DNA of 64,000 bases, from the NCBI RefSeq assembly GCF_000224785.1, contig NZ_AGAV01000015.1, forward strand, positions 186,001-250,000, written 5' to 3'. This DNA is from Lentibacillus jeotgali (GTDB taxonomy: Bacteria > Bacillota > Bacilli > Bacillales > Amphibacillaceae). Shown in pieces: positions 51,038-59,791 of this stretch. A model generated the notes under the pieces. That model was not told the DNA's origin. It saw nothing but the letters and a program-made list of their open reading frames with translations, and did not search any database. The position numbers were made by a program, and so were the translations under genes. Position 1 is the first letter of the stretch, and each line of letters opens with the position of its first letter.

Positions 51038-51201
51038 AAATAGTATTAAATACTTACTTACGGCATAAGTGCAACGAAGGGATTGGCGATTAAAGCTTAA
51101 CAATGAGCCAATTTTACTAATAAAATTTCCTTTTCAAGAGGAATTGGCATGTTTATTGTCGAAAGTGGAATATGGGCGTTAATATTAAAAATTTATAAGG
51201 A

Positions 51202-51387
51202 ATGAATGCTGTGTCTCGAAAGGTCTTATTATGGTCGGGTCTATTCATGTTTATGATGGGTCATCTTTTCCTGGTGGGTTTATTGGAATTTAATCCTGTT
51301 GCCGGTAATGAAGTTATGGTGTACTTAATTATTATTGTAGGGCTGTTTTTAATTGGCGTTTCTAATTTGCTGAAGCAGCAGCGATAG
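51202..51387 (+). CDS. Two-helix small membrane protein, 61 aa
   Basis: A small protein with hydrophobic segments at about 8-27 and 38-55 and a basic end (LLKQQR). The first ATG sits one base after ATAAGG. A GTG nine bases on (MSRKVLLWSGLF) has better RBS spacing and may be the true start. No family recognised. It is followed by array 5. Confidence 0.55.
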   Translation: MNAVSRKVLLWSGLFMFMMGHLFLVGLLEFNPVAGNEVMVYLIIIVGLFLIGVSNLLKQQR

Positions 51388-51430
51388 CTCGAGTATTGGG
51401 GAAGACGGAAAACATGAGCAGGATGTCGTG

Positions 51431-51793
51431 AACATCAGCAGAAGGAGGAAATTATCAGCAGAACATCGAAAATATCAGCAGAAGAAGGGGATTATCCGCA
51501 GAACATCGAAAATATCGGCAGAAGAAGGAAATTATCCGCAGAACATCGAAAACATCGGCAGAAGAAGGAAATTATCAGCAGAACATCGAAAATATCGGCA
51601 GAAGAAGGGGATTATCCGCAGAACATCGAAAACATCGGCAGAAGAAGGAAATTATCCGCAGAACATCGAAAATATCGGCAGAAGAAGGGGATTATCCGCA
51701 GAACATCGAAAACATCAGCAGAAGAAGAAAATTTTCAACAGAACTCCGCATACATCGGTAGAAGAACAGAAACATCAGCAGAACAGCTGCTTC
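51431..51793 (+). repeat. Array 5: about 18 units of exactly 20 bp, alternating in a 40-bp dimer
   Basis: Units start at 51434 and every 20 bp thereafter to 51774 without indels. Odd units read ATC(A/G)GCAGAAGAAGG(A/G)(A/G)ATT and even units ATC(A/C)GCAGAACATCGAAAA(T/C), so the true period is 40 bp. The last three units are degenerate. It lies about 45 bases after the small membrane gene. A 131-codon open frame through it is a by-product of repetition. Confidence 0.9.
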
Positions 51794-51901
51794 GGCTCTG
51801 TACACCCAGTGAAAGTGATGTGATAATAGTTGGTGTTATACATCTGTAAAACATACAAGCAATAGAGACCGTATAATCAACGACAAAAAAGGATGTCAGC
51901 A

Positions 51902-52138
51902 ATGAAAAAATTTATTATTTTTGCGCTTAGTTTCATCGTGCTGTTCGTATTGTTCCAAATCTTATCTGGACTGATTCTCACCTATGTATACACTCCGGAT
52001 ATAGAGGAGGCGTGGAACCTGAGTGCTGCGTTATCCCGCGAAACTGAAATTAACAGCAGTAGCAGTTCCTTTTTAATAACATTCTTTATTGCCTTGCTTT
52101 CAGCCACAATCGCTTATTTTATCCCGAAAAAATTTTAG
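51902..52138 (+). CDS. Small membrane protein with two helices, 78 aa
   Basis: Hydrophobic segments lie at about 4-27 and 57-74. Between them is an exported-looking loop (PDIEEAWNLSAALSRETEINS) with serines. The tail is PKKF. AAAAAGG precedes the ATG by 9 bases; an ATG three codons earlier is too close. No family recognised. It heads a run of small membrane-protein frames. Confidence 0.6.
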   Translation: MKKFIIFALSFIVLFVLFQILSGLILTYVYTPDIEEAWNLSAALSRETEINSSSSSFLITFFIALLSATIAYFIPKKF

Positions 52139-52170
52139 CTGTGTTATATTAGAGGACCTCGTACGGAATA

Positions 52171-52320
52171 ATGAAAGTGATTGCGACCCTGTGGTGAAGC
52201 GCTGGTTTTTGCGCTGCATGTGTGACTGTAATCGGCGGATTTTTGATTGCGCTGACAGGATACATTACAGCCAACTTATTATTTAATTTGCTTAATCCCC
52301 TTGTATATCCCAGGAGGTAA
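52171..52320 (+). pseudogene. Small membrane-protein frame interrupted by an in-frame TGA
   Basis: From ATG the codons read MKVIATLW, then TGA at 52195-52197. They then continue in the same frame as SAGFCAACVTVIGGFLIALT, GYITANLLFNLLNPLVYPRR and a TAA. Without the TGA it would be a 49-residue membrane protein. The RBS is weak. It is either a decayed gene or, less likely, a stop read through as Trp. Confidence 0.4.
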
Positions 52321-52343
52321 TCAACCAGGAAGAGGTGTTATAA

Positions 52344-52508
52344 ATGAATAGCTGGCTGTACGGTCTATATGCACTTATATTGGGTCTGGTTTCGATTGTG
52401 ACCGGAGAAATCATAACGTTTGTTATGCTGGGCCTTATTTTAATGAGCCTTCAAAATATTCATTCTACATTAAAACAGATCCTTATGGCTCAAAAAGAGC
52501 AAAATTGA
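52344..52508 (+). CDS. Small membrane protein, 54 aa
   Basis: An ATG 8 bases after AGGAAGAGGTG opens a 54-residue frame. A long hydrophobic region (WLYGLYALILGLVSIVTGE, IITFVMLGLILMSL) is followed by a polar helix (HSTLKQILMAQKEQN). One or two membrane passes are likely. No family recognised. It lies in a cluster with two other small membrane frames. Confidence 0.6.
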   Translation: MNSWLYGLYALILGLVSIVTGEIITFVMLGLILMSLQNIHSTLKQILMAQKEQN

Positions 52509-52704
52509 ATAATAAAGTTGCCCTGCCCTTGCAGTGTTGGTAGTTGTTATTCAAGTTATAATAAGCTGGATATAATTTAAGCCCTGTAAAACTTAGGATG
52601 GTTTTAATGGAAATTGGAAAACATCTGGCTTATACGAAGAAAAAGAATCCATTTTGAAAAAAGAGTGATCAAAATGGATTCAACTAGGTTGACTATAACC
52701 GGTA

Positions 52705-53604
52705 TTATTCAGCTTCCTTTAAGTCTTCAATGGAATCAATATCCATGTAGGAAGGTACAACGAGGCCATTCCGTGTACCAGTCAGGTTAACGCCTAAATC
52801 TTCAAAGTCTCCTTCATACTTTTCATAGTAATCAGCATGTGTTGAAGGTAACCATGCACCTACCATTGCGTCTGCACTTCCATCTGCGATACTGGCAAAC
52901 ATTGGACCCGGTTCCACTTGCATTAATTCAACTGAGTAATCTAACTTATTTTCCAATACGTATTTTACAACATTAGAACTGGCAATTACATCGGCCCAGG
53001 CAACATACGGTACTTTTACTGTCGCTCCGTTTCCAGGCTCTGCACCTTCTATCCAGGAATTAACCAAGTCTTCATTATTTTCGACCCATTCTTTGGCTGC
53101 TTTTTGTTCGTCCATACCTTCTTCAATATTCAGCATGACCTCTTGCAGGTGATCCGGCTTCCACTTGAATTGATCAAAAAACGTATATGCTCCAGGCATG
53201 TCTTCCTTTAAACCTTTGCGTACAAGTGTATTTATATTTTCTTCTCCACCATAAACCTCTTTAGGGTCATCCAGCATTTTGAGGTCATACTCAAAAAATT
53301 TCCAGTGTGGAATCCAGCCAGTCACGATGATTGGCTCTTCTTTATTAATCGCTCCATCTAACTCTGCTGTCATAGCCGCACCGGAGCTTTCCTTAAGTTC
53401 CCAGTTCTCTTCAAGGCCATACTCAGATAATACGTTTTTCGTTTGTCCCATAATACCAGCGCCTGGGTCAATCCCAATGATCTCATGATCAACCTTTTCA
53501 CCCACAGAAGCGTTCTCATTATTTGAGTTCTCACTACCTCCACATGCTGTTAAGCCGATTGATAAAGTTAGAGCTGAAGTAATTCCTAAAAACTTTTTTA
53601 ACAT
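52705..53604 (-). CDS. Glycine betaine/proline ABC transporter substrate-binding lipoprotein, orphan
   Basis: A 299-residue OpuAC-type binding protein. The signal peptide ends in lipobox LTAC with acylated C21. Tryptophans suited to caging a trimethylammonium group occur in VTGWIPHWKF, YVAWADV and VGAWLPSTHADYY. AAGGAGG precedes the chosen ATG by 9 bases; a longer in-frame start lacks an RBS. No ATPase or permease gene is next to it, so it must work with a transporter encoded elsewhere or act as an extra receptor. It fits osmoprotection in a salt-tolerant host. Confidence 0.9.
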   Translation of the reverse strand: MLKKFLGITSALTLSIGLTACGGSENSNNENASVGEKVDHEIIGIDPGAGIMGQTKNVLSEYGLEENWELKESSGAAMTAELDGAINKEEPIIVTGWIPHWKFFEYDLKMLDDPKEVYGGEENINTLVRKGLKEDMPGAYTFFDQFKWKPDHLQEVMLNIEEGMDEQKAAKEWVENNEDLVNSWIEGAEPGNGATVKVPYVAWADVIASSNVVKYVLENKLDYSVELMQVEPGPMFASIADGSADAMVGAWLPSTHADYYEKYEGDFEDLGVNLTGTRNGLVVPSYMDIDSIEDLKEAE

Positions 53605-53800
53605 TATGTAGAACCTCCTTGATGACTTTATGTTCAATTTTGTTTCCAAAATAACGGCTAACCTATTAAGTGTCACATATTAGAATTGCAGTCTCAAAGT
53701 TCAAAATCTGTCATATTCTTTAATGAATCTTATAATGTTAATATTTTGTCGATATAATAAGGAATATATATAGAATTACTCTGTTTTTCGTTAGTTTAGA

Positions 53801-54451
53801 TTAATATAACCCCTTTTTCACCTTCACGCCAAAAGCCTCAATAAATTGCGCAGCCTGTTCAGGTGCGATTACTGCACCACGCAGCCCTTCCCCGTCGATA
53901 TGTAAATGGGTGAACTTGCAGCGGCTAAGGTCGACATGTTTGAGTGAAGTTCCCGTGAATTGCACATCTTCGATGACTGAAGTGCCAAGAAGTAGGTTGT
54001 CCTGGGCGGCATCAATGAAGTTGGCACCTTTTAATAAACAGTTATCAAACTGTACATCCCGAAGTTCGGTCAGGTTACAGAGAATATATGGGGCCTGACA
54101 ATCTGTCCAAGTCACATCTTGCATTACAGCCTGGTCAAAATCAGTACCCGTGAGCTTGCAATTACGGAACTCGACCCGCTTAAACCGTGCGCCATTCAGT
54201 CTGACGCCAGAAAGGTCACAATTATCAAAAGTGACATCCAACCACTGGGAAAAAGGAAGCTCTGTATCGGTAAACGCGACACCTTTGAAATGAATCTGAT
54301 CAAACCGGACATGTTCTGCATGTACCGGGCCGATTGCGGTCCTGATCGTACCCATTTCGTAAAACATCTGATCTGTCAGCTTATCAGTTTTGATAATATC
54401 TAATTGTCCCGGTAGATCCGGTTTCTGGATGCATCTATTTTTCTTTTTCAC
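53801..54451 (-). CDS. Pentapeptide-repeat protein
   Basis: A 216-residue protein whose middle (about 45-200) is built of five-residue repeats A/C/V-D/N-L/F-x-x, for example VRFDQIHFKGVAF, FDNCDLSGVRLNGARFKRV, and FDNCLLKGANFIDA. This predicts a right-handed quadrilateral beta-helix of about seven coils. The start is GTG with AAAGGAGG 8 bases upstream. No signal peptide is present. Some such proteins mimic DNA and protect gyrase, but there is no specific evidence for that here. Confidence 0.85.
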   Translation of the reverse strand: MKKKNRCIQKPDLPGQLDIIKTDKLTDQMFYEMGTIRTAIGPVHAEHVRFDQIHFKGVAFTDTELPFSQWLDVTFDNCDLSGVRLNGARFKRVEFRNCKLTGTDFDQAVMQDVTWTDCQAPYILCNLTELRDVQFDNCLLKGANFIDAAQDNLLLGTSVIEDVQFTGTSLKHVDLSRCKFTHLHIDGEGLRGAVIAPEQAAQFIEAFGVKVKKGLY

Positions 54452-54711
54452 AGTTGCAGCCTCCTTTCATAGAAATTATAGATGAATATTGAGAAGCCTT
54501 CAATTCAATAATTATTTTGATGATCGAAACGTTAAATCATATTTTACCATATAATTAGGTGGTGCAATCATCTGCCTGTAAAGCTCGATTCGTTCAACTA
54601 ACATTCAGAAGGATAAAGTTCCCTTGAATGAATCCCCACTTTATCGACAGTTTGTATTATTTCCCGGGAAATATCGACAAAAATATTGCGTACGCTGAGT
54701 TTACTTCAAAG

Positions 54712-54966
54712 TTATAGTTTTCTTCGGAATTCGTCGCTTGCCAGCAGCATATACACTTGTCTTCCCCAGACTTTTACCATTTCGGCGGTTGTATTTTCCT
54801 GAATGGCAATTGCCTCAACACTCATCCCGCCAATGATGTGCAAATAAATCCACTTCCATTGATTGACGGTTAGGTTCCTGCGTAGATTGGACCACAGGCT
54901 TGGATCCTGCAAAACGACAGGAATTGGTACATACGTGCACGGCCCCTTTTCGAATAAATGTGTCAT
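54712..54966 (-). CDS. Small sigma-70 region-4-like helix-turn-helix protein
   Basis: An 84-residue protein. Residues 30-78 (LTVNQWKWIYLHIIGGMSVE, AIAIQENTTAEMVKVWGRQV) resemble the helix-turn-helix of sigma factor region 4, which contacts -35 elements. There is no region 2, so it is not a complete sigma factor. GGGGG precedes the ATG by 7 bases. It may be a sigma-like accessory regulator. Divergently transcribed from the following SDR gene. Confidence 0.65.
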   Translation of the reverse strand: MTHLFEKGPCTYVPIPVVLQDPSLWSNLRRNLTVNQWKWIYLHIIGGMSVEAIAIQENTTAEMVKVWGRQVYMLLASDEFRRKL

Positions 54967-55116
54967 TTGTTTTCCCCCTATAGAAAGACTTCCTCATACT
55001 TATAATCGAAGTGAAACGCAAAAAAGGGGCATGATAAATAAAAATTTTTTGCTGGAATATATGTCTGCCAACACGTACAATGGTGGTAAAGACTGTAAGC
55101 GAAAGGATGAGACAGA

Positions 55117-55839
55117 ATGGGGCAGGATATTAAAGGAAAAGTTGCCTATATTACGGGGGCCGGAAGCGGCATAGGCAGGGCAACAGCGCTTGAGTTGGCG
55201 CGTGTTGGTGTACATGTCGGGCTGATTGCACGGACAGAGAACAAGCTAAAGGCAGTGGCAGAAGAGGCTGCAGCCCAAGGCGTGAAAACAAGCTACGCCG
55301 TTTGCGATATCGCCAAAATAGATGATGTGAATCTGGCAGTCGAACACTTGAAAAGCAACCTTGGTGCTGCTGATATTCTCCTTAACAATGCCGGTGTCGG
55401 TCAGCGCGGTGATTTTCTCGAAGTTAATCCGGATGAGTGGAAGCATATATTGGAAGTAAATGTGTTTGGTACATACCATGTTACGCGCGCTGTGCTGCCG
55501 CAAATGATTGAGAAAAATCAGGGCGATATCATGAACATTTCATCAAGCAACGGGTTAAAAGGAACAGCGAAATCGACGTCGTACAGTGCGTCTAAGTTTG
55601 CTATACAGGGTATGACAGAGGCGCTCATGCAGGAAGTTCGCCCGTACAATATTCGTGTCTCCACACTTAACCCGAGCATGGTCGGGACGGAAATGATATT
55701 CGGAGATAATCCTGATAAAAATGATAAGGAGAAATTCATGCAGCCGGAAGACCTAGCGGAATATATGGTATCGCAGCTACAGCTGCATCCGCGGATTTTC
55801 ATCAAACAGTCGCTGCAATGGGCGACAAATCCGTTTTAA
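55117..55839 (+). CDS. SDR-family 3-oxoacyl-ACP reductase-like oxidoreductase
   Basis: A 240-residue classical short-chain dehydrogenase. TGAGSGIGRAT binds NAD(P). NNAG is in LLNNAGVGQRG, the catalytic serine in MNISSSNGLKG, and the Y-x3-K pair in YSASKFAIQG. Sequence and length resemble the FabG-like enzymes of B. subtilis that are not essential for lipid synthesis. GAAAGGATG precedes the ATG by about 9 bases. The substrate is unknown. Confidence 0.88.
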   Translation: MGQDIKGKVAYITGAGSGIGRATALELARVGVHVGLIARTENKLKAVAEEAAAQGVKTSYAVCDIAKIDDVNLAVEHLKSNLGAADILLNNAGVGQRGDFLEVNPDEWKHILEVNVFGTYHVTRAVLPQMIEKNQGDIMNISSSNGLKGTAKSTSYSASKFAIQGMTEALMQEVRPYNIRVSTLNPSMVGTEMIFGDNPDKNDKEKFMQPEDLAEYMVSQLQLHPRIFIKQSLQWATNPF

Positions 55840-55873
55840 CAAGCACTGTCTGATAAAAATAGGGGGCGAATGC

Positions 55874-55984
55874 ATGAAGCAAATAAAAAAGGCTGTTGTG
55901 TCAATTTCAATGATTAGGATCAACCTTTATAACCTTATCACAACTATTGCAATGCTTGTGGTTGTGATGACCCTGCATGCGTAA
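55874..55984 (+). CDS. 36-aa membrane peptide
   Basis: An ATG 6 bases after AGGGGGCG opens a 36-residue frame with a basic N-terminus (MKQIKKAVVS) and one hydrophobic helix (LYNLITTIAMLVVVMTLHA). It lies 34 bases after the SDR gene and could be in the same transcript. It looks like a single-pass membrane peptide; no family recognised. Confidence 0.5.
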   Translation: MKQIKKAVVSISMIRINLYNLITTIAMLVVVMTLHA

Positions 55985-56099
55985 TTGTTGAAGCATTCGT
56001 TATAACATTTAGTATGCCGTGTATCAATAACGTCTGCTTATAGGTTTCCAGAATTTAAAAATGCTTTCACAACAGCGGAAAAAAGAGGCTTTTGCCCCT

Positions 56100-56240
56100 T
56101 TAGCTCGATTTCGTTCTATTAATAATAATAGAACGATTTCTCAGTTCCTCCTTTATTAACTGGATAAATTCGTTATCTAATTTGTGATCGACTGCCCGAT
56201 GGTATAATTCAACGAGCAATTCATCTGATAACTGTCGCAT
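56100..56240 (-). CDS. sda: Sporulation checkpoint inhibitor Sda
   Basis: A 46-residue protein with the Sda pattern MRQLSDELLVELYHRAVDHK, then LDNEFIQLIKEELRNRS. This is a helical hairpin that binds sporulation histidine kinases (KinA/KinB) and blocks autophosphorylation when replication is disturbed. The length equals B. subtilis Sda. The start follows AAAGGAG at an unusually long 16-base distance, while in-frame sequence upstream is unlike Sda. DnaA boxes, which control sda in B. subtilis, were not clearly found. This gene confirms a spore-forming host. Confidence 0.88.
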   Translation of the reverse strand: MRQLSDELLVELYHRAVDHKLDNEFIQLIKEELRNRSIIINRTKSS

Positions 56241-56422
56241 GGCATTTCTCGATAAGCTCCTTTCCTCTTGATACTCTAACCTTAGGCATAATACTATATA
56301 TCCCGATTGTTGCAAGGAAAAACCTCAATTTTCGCCAAAAAACGGCAACGTTATGGCTTAATTTCCAATTAGAAAATCGAATTAAACTTGTAATAAGAGC
56401 CACAAGTTTCAAAAGACAGCCA

Positions 56423-57304
56423 TCACGCAAAAAATTGCTTTATAAGTTCGATAAACCGCATAACAATCGGGGGCTGGTAACGGTTTTTGTCATAGGCGAG
56501 ATAGACGATCCGGGAGATGCTGTCACTGTCTATTTTTTTGATAGCACAGTCCGTCTGTTTGGAATAGCGGACGTAATTCTCCGGTATGACAGTAATGCCG
56601 AGCCCGTCCTCCACAAGGCTGCAGCCTGTTTCGAACCATTCGATCTCAAACTGGATGTTCGGTTTAACACCCGATTTGCTGAAGGCATTCAGGATGTCCT
56701 GCCTTGTTTGGAATCCCTCTTTGCAAACGATGAAGTTTTCCCCTTCCAGGTCGTGGATTTGCACTGTGTCTTTCCGGTTTAACCTGTGGCCCGGAGGAAT
56801 GAGTGCGACGAGATTTTCCTCATAGATTGGAATGGTTTCGATATCTTCCTGGTAAATGTACTGATTGGTGATAGCGAGATGGATATCAAAGCTATTAAGG
56901 GCTTTCATGACATCGGTGAGACTTAACGTTTCGAGCAGGCTGATACGCACATCATGATATTCGCGCTTGAAATGCGATAGTATGTCGGGTATGAAAAACA
57001 TCGATGATTCTATCAGACCGATTGACAGTTCCAGCGGTCCTTGTTGCTTGAGACGATCCATTTCAAAGGAGACGTGCTCATAATGGTGGAGCAGTTTCCG
57101 GGACTCCAGATAGAGAATCTGGCCTTCTTTCGAAATCTGGAGCTGCCGTTTAGAACGGTCAATTAGAATTAGACCAACTTCCTGCTCCAACTTTTTGATT
57201 GCAGCACTTAATGATGGCTGTGAGATGTGCAGTGTACTGGCGGCCCTTGTGTAAGTTTGCTCATCGACAAGGGTGATGAAGTATTTTAACTGGCGTAAAT
57301 CCAT
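56423..57304 (-). CDS. LysR-family transcriptional regulator
   Basis: A 293-residue regulator. The winged HTH is at the N-terminus (MDLRQLKYFITLVDEQTYTR, SQPSLSAAIKKLEQEVG) and a two-lobe effector domain fills the rest. AGGAGG precedes the second ATG by 9 bases. It faces the decayed hutG across about 115 bases. That gap contains ATGA-N7-TCAT (57348-57362), a T-N11-A type LysR box, with a TATAAT at 57379. Its natural target was probably hutG or a histidine/urocanate operon. Confidence 0.9.
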   Translation of the reverse strand: MDLRQLKYFITLVDEQTYTRAASTLHISQPSLSAAIKKLEQEVGLILIDRSKRQLQISKEGQILYLESRKLLHHYEHVSFEMDRLKQQGPLELSIGLIESSMFFIPDILSHFKREYHDVRISLLETLSLTDVMKALNSFDIHLAITNQYIYQEDIETIPIYEENLVALIPPGHRLNRKDTVQIHDLEGENFIVCKEGFQTRQDILNAFSKSGVKPNIQFEIEWFETGCSLVEDGLGITVIPENYVRYSKQTDCAIKKIDSDSISRIVYLAYDKNRYQPPIVMRFIELIKQFFA

Positions 57305-57419
57305 AGCATACAACCTCCTATAGACAAAAACTATCGAAATATAAAAAATGAGTATTAGTCATTATACCATAGATGAATTATAATAGTTATTAAAGTTGAT
57401 ATTTTCAAAAATTAGCAGC

Positions 57420-58068
57420 ATGACAGGGGTGGTTGATATTTATAGACAGACGGATAAGGAAGTCTGGTCCGGCAGGGTTGATGATGAAGCGGACCCGGCT
57501 ACTTTTCGATTTCATCAGATGGTTCAGGCGCTCGGAATTGGTGAGCTGACGGGACCGGTTAAAAATGGATTTGGCATCATTGGGTTTGCCAGTGATGAAG
57601 GTGTCCGGCGCAACAAGGGGCGGCAGGGTGCTGCACATGCGCCTGATGCAATCCGCCGATTTTTAGCTAAATTGCCGTATCTTATGGATGGGGAAACGAT
57701 TGATACTGGCAATGTTCATTGTGAAGGTGAAGCGTTGGAAATGGCACAGGCTGAACTTGGCCGCCATATTAAGACGATTTTTCAGGCAGGGGCCACACCG
57801 ATTATTTTTAGCGGTGCGGTATGATGATTTGATTATGACTTTGTGCACCGATTCAATCGTGTCATCGGCAGCACCTGGGGTGAGTGCTCCGTCCCCGCTT
57901 GGACTTAATCCGAAAACGGTCAGGTCAATTTTAGCCTATGCCGCGGAAAAGTATAATTTGCTCAGTTTTGATATATCAGAGGTGAACCCTTTGGTGGATG
58001 AGGGTGACAAAACGATCAAACTGGCTGCTTATTTGGCAGCGGAAGTGATTCGGAATTTTCACAGGTGA
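57420..58068 (+). pseudogene. hutG: Formiminoglutamase (hutG) with internal deletion and frameshift
   Basis: The first part (to 57824) reads like the N-terminus of arginase-fold HutG: TGPVKNGFGIIGFASDEGVR, RNKGRQGAAHAPDAIRRFL, and GATPIIFSG. The last part, in another frame, carries APGVSAPSPLGLNPKTV and LLSFDISEVNPLVDEGDKT to 58068. About 110 residues between them are gone, including the GGGHE and DxHxD manganese ligands. The enzyme that would hydrolyse formimidoylglutamate to glutamate is therefore dead. An intact promoter region and LysR gene remain upstream. Confidence 0.88.
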
Positions 58069-58128
58069 TATTTGCAACTCCTTAATACACATCTTTAACA
58101 ATTACCCTCTTTCCTCTATAATAAGTCA

Positions 58129-58158
58129 GAGAACCATCATTCGCGTGGTGGTTCTTTT
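58129..58158 (+). terminator. Terminator after hutG remnant
   Basis: AGAACCATCA pairs with TGGTGGTTCT (one G-T), followed by TTTTTTG. Confidence 0.85.
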
Positions 58159-58186
58159 TTGTTCATAAATAGAGGAGATGACCCTG

Positions 58187-59260
58187 TTGAATAACTGGCG
58201 CGCATTTGCTGAGGCAATTGTGGTGGCACTGGCCGGTGTTACCATATTTTCAGTTACGAATATCCCGCTCCCGTGGCTGATCGGCCCACTTGTGGCTGTT
58301 GCAGCTTGGCGGATTACGACTCAACGAGAACTGTATTGGCCGTTTACCTTTCGAAAAATAGCGATGGTTCTGCTCGGTTATTTAATCGGCACGTCATTTA
58401 CACAGGATACGCTGGTTGAAATGGGTAACCATGTGCCGTCAATGATTCTAATAACCGCTCTGACCGCTACATTCAGCCTGATGCTGGGATTCATATTTTC
58501 AAAGCTGACCGGCCTTGATCTTTCCAGCTGCATGATTGGGATTATTCCAGGCGGTCTGTCGCAAATCATGGTTCTGCTTGATGAAATAAAAGGTTTGAAT
58601 TCGACGATCATCATGTTTCTGCAGAGTATGCGCGTGATGGTGATAGTTATTGTTGTACCGATCGTTACGGTGTATATATTTGGTGGTGAATCCGGCGCAG
58701 AGCTGAGCGGTATGGGCACCAGCTCTGTCACTTGGGCGGACATGCCGTGCTATGCATTCCCTTTATACCCGATGCTTATGACGGCAGGGGCGTGGCTTTT
58801 TGCCCGTCTGCGGATTCCGACCGCATTATTGCTCGGGCCGATGGTGCTGACAATTGTTATGACGTTTGCAGGCCTGCCTACTCCCGAACTTCCAGTGGCG
58901 TTCATTAATCTGGCACAAGTTTTTATCGGTGTGCATATCGGTTTACAAATGCAGCCGCGCGACCTGCCTGATTGGAAGCGAATTACCGGCTATACCGTCG
59001 CTACGATTGCTGTTCTGGTGTTTTTTGGGCTTGTTATTGGTTATGGGCTGGCAATGTTATATGATTTACCGTTCCCCACGGCACTGTTGAGCACGGCGCC
59101 GGGGGGCATGGTGGAAATGGGCCTTACTGCAGTGGCAGTCGGAGGTGATGTTTCCGTGGTAACCAGCTACCAGCTTTTCCGGCTGCTTATCATTATGTTG
59201 TTTGTGCCGTTTTTCTTTAAATGGCTGAATAAGCGGGGTGCAGGCAGCTCGCGAGGTTAG
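58187..59260 (+). CDS. AbrB-type (duplicated) membrane protein, putative transporter
   Basis: A 357-residue protein with about ten hydrophobic segments in two repeats. Each repeat carries the motif PWLIGPLVAVA or TALLLGPMVLT, followed by GxxIGxxF/GVHIGLQMQP. This is the AbrB duplication (TIGR03082) family, sometimes mislabelled ammonia monooxygenase. A TTG 9 bases after GAGGAG is preferred to an ATG that abuts the RBS. Further signatures are IIPGGLSQIMVLLDE and STAPGGMVEMGLTAV. The substrate is unknown; it may carry an organic anion. Confidence 0.82.
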   Translation: MNNWRAFAEAIVVALAGVTIFSVTNIPLPWLIGPLVAVAAWRITTQRELYWPFTFRKIAMVLLGYLIGTSFTQDTLVEMGNHVPSMILITALTATFSLMLGFIFSKLTGLDLSSCMIGIIPGGLSQIMVLLDEIKGLNSTIIMFLQSMRVMVIVIVVPIVTVYIFGGESGAELSGMGTSSVTWADMPCYAFPLYPMLMTAGAWLFARLRIPTALLLGPMVLTIVMTFAGLPTPELPVAFINLAQVFIGVHIGLQMQPRDLPDWKRITGYTVATIAVLVFFGLVIGYGLAMLYDLPFPTALLSTAPGGMVEMGLTAVAVGGDVSVVTSYQLFRLLIIMLFVPFFFKWLNKRGAGSSRG

Positions 59261-59338
59261 AGCTGAGGATAAACAGCTGGCGTATTCAGTTTTGAAACGG
59301 TAATATAAAGACAGACCTGATAGAAAGGAAGATTCATT

Positions 59339-59704
59339 CTGAAGTTTTTCCGTCCGCTTGAAATCATTCTCGCTTTGTGCGTAACCATTTTGCTGGTTTA
59401 CGATTATTTTCCTGATATCCCGTTTGTGGAAGCCGTGCCGTTGGAGCTCTTAATCGTTGCGATGCTTGTCTTATTTATGGTAACTGTTTACCGCAACCGG
59501 AAACATAACACGGATCAAAAAACTGTATTCCGGTCACAGCTTTTCTTCCTCGTCTATATTGTTGCGTTAATGGTCCTGCTGACGGCCTTAGGCGGGGAAT
59601 CACAAGTCGGTATTTCGTTTGATAAAGGGGTTTTCTGGGCTGCTGTGGCGATAGCCATTATGGAAATATCGTTTCAGTGGCGCCGGATGCAGCAGGAAGA
59701 GTAG
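59339..59704 (+). CDS. Small membrane protein with apparent CTG (or ATT) start
   Basis: Three or four hydrophobic segments (PLEIILALCVTILLVYDYF, LLIVAMLVLFMVTVY, SQLFFLVYIVALMVLL, FWAAVAIAIMEISF) lie in a frame of about 121 codons. AAAGGAAG at 59324-59331 points to CTG at 59339 or ATT at 59336. The next possible start (TTG at 59375) lies inside the first helix and has no RBS. It follows the AbrB-type gene by about 80 bases. The family is unknown. Confidence 0.55.
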   Translation: MKFFRPLEIILALCVTILLVYDYFPDIPFVEAVPLELLIVAMLVLFMVTVYRNRKHNTDQKTVFRSQLFFLVYIVALMVLLTALGGESQVGISFDKGVFWAAVAIAIMEISFQWRRMQQEE

Positions 59705-59791
59705 GATTGTGCAAGGAAAGCGAACTTACGGATTTATACTGTTTTGTTAGAACTCTTTTCGGAGCAGGTGTAACCTCTTAAACACAATTTC

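Noticed and set aside
51428-51823. 131-codon open frame through array 5 with a 20-residue repeat
   Set aside because: A 20-bp unit cycles through all three frames, and this frame is open only because no unit phase holds a stop. No RBS, and the low-complexity composition is unlike a protein.
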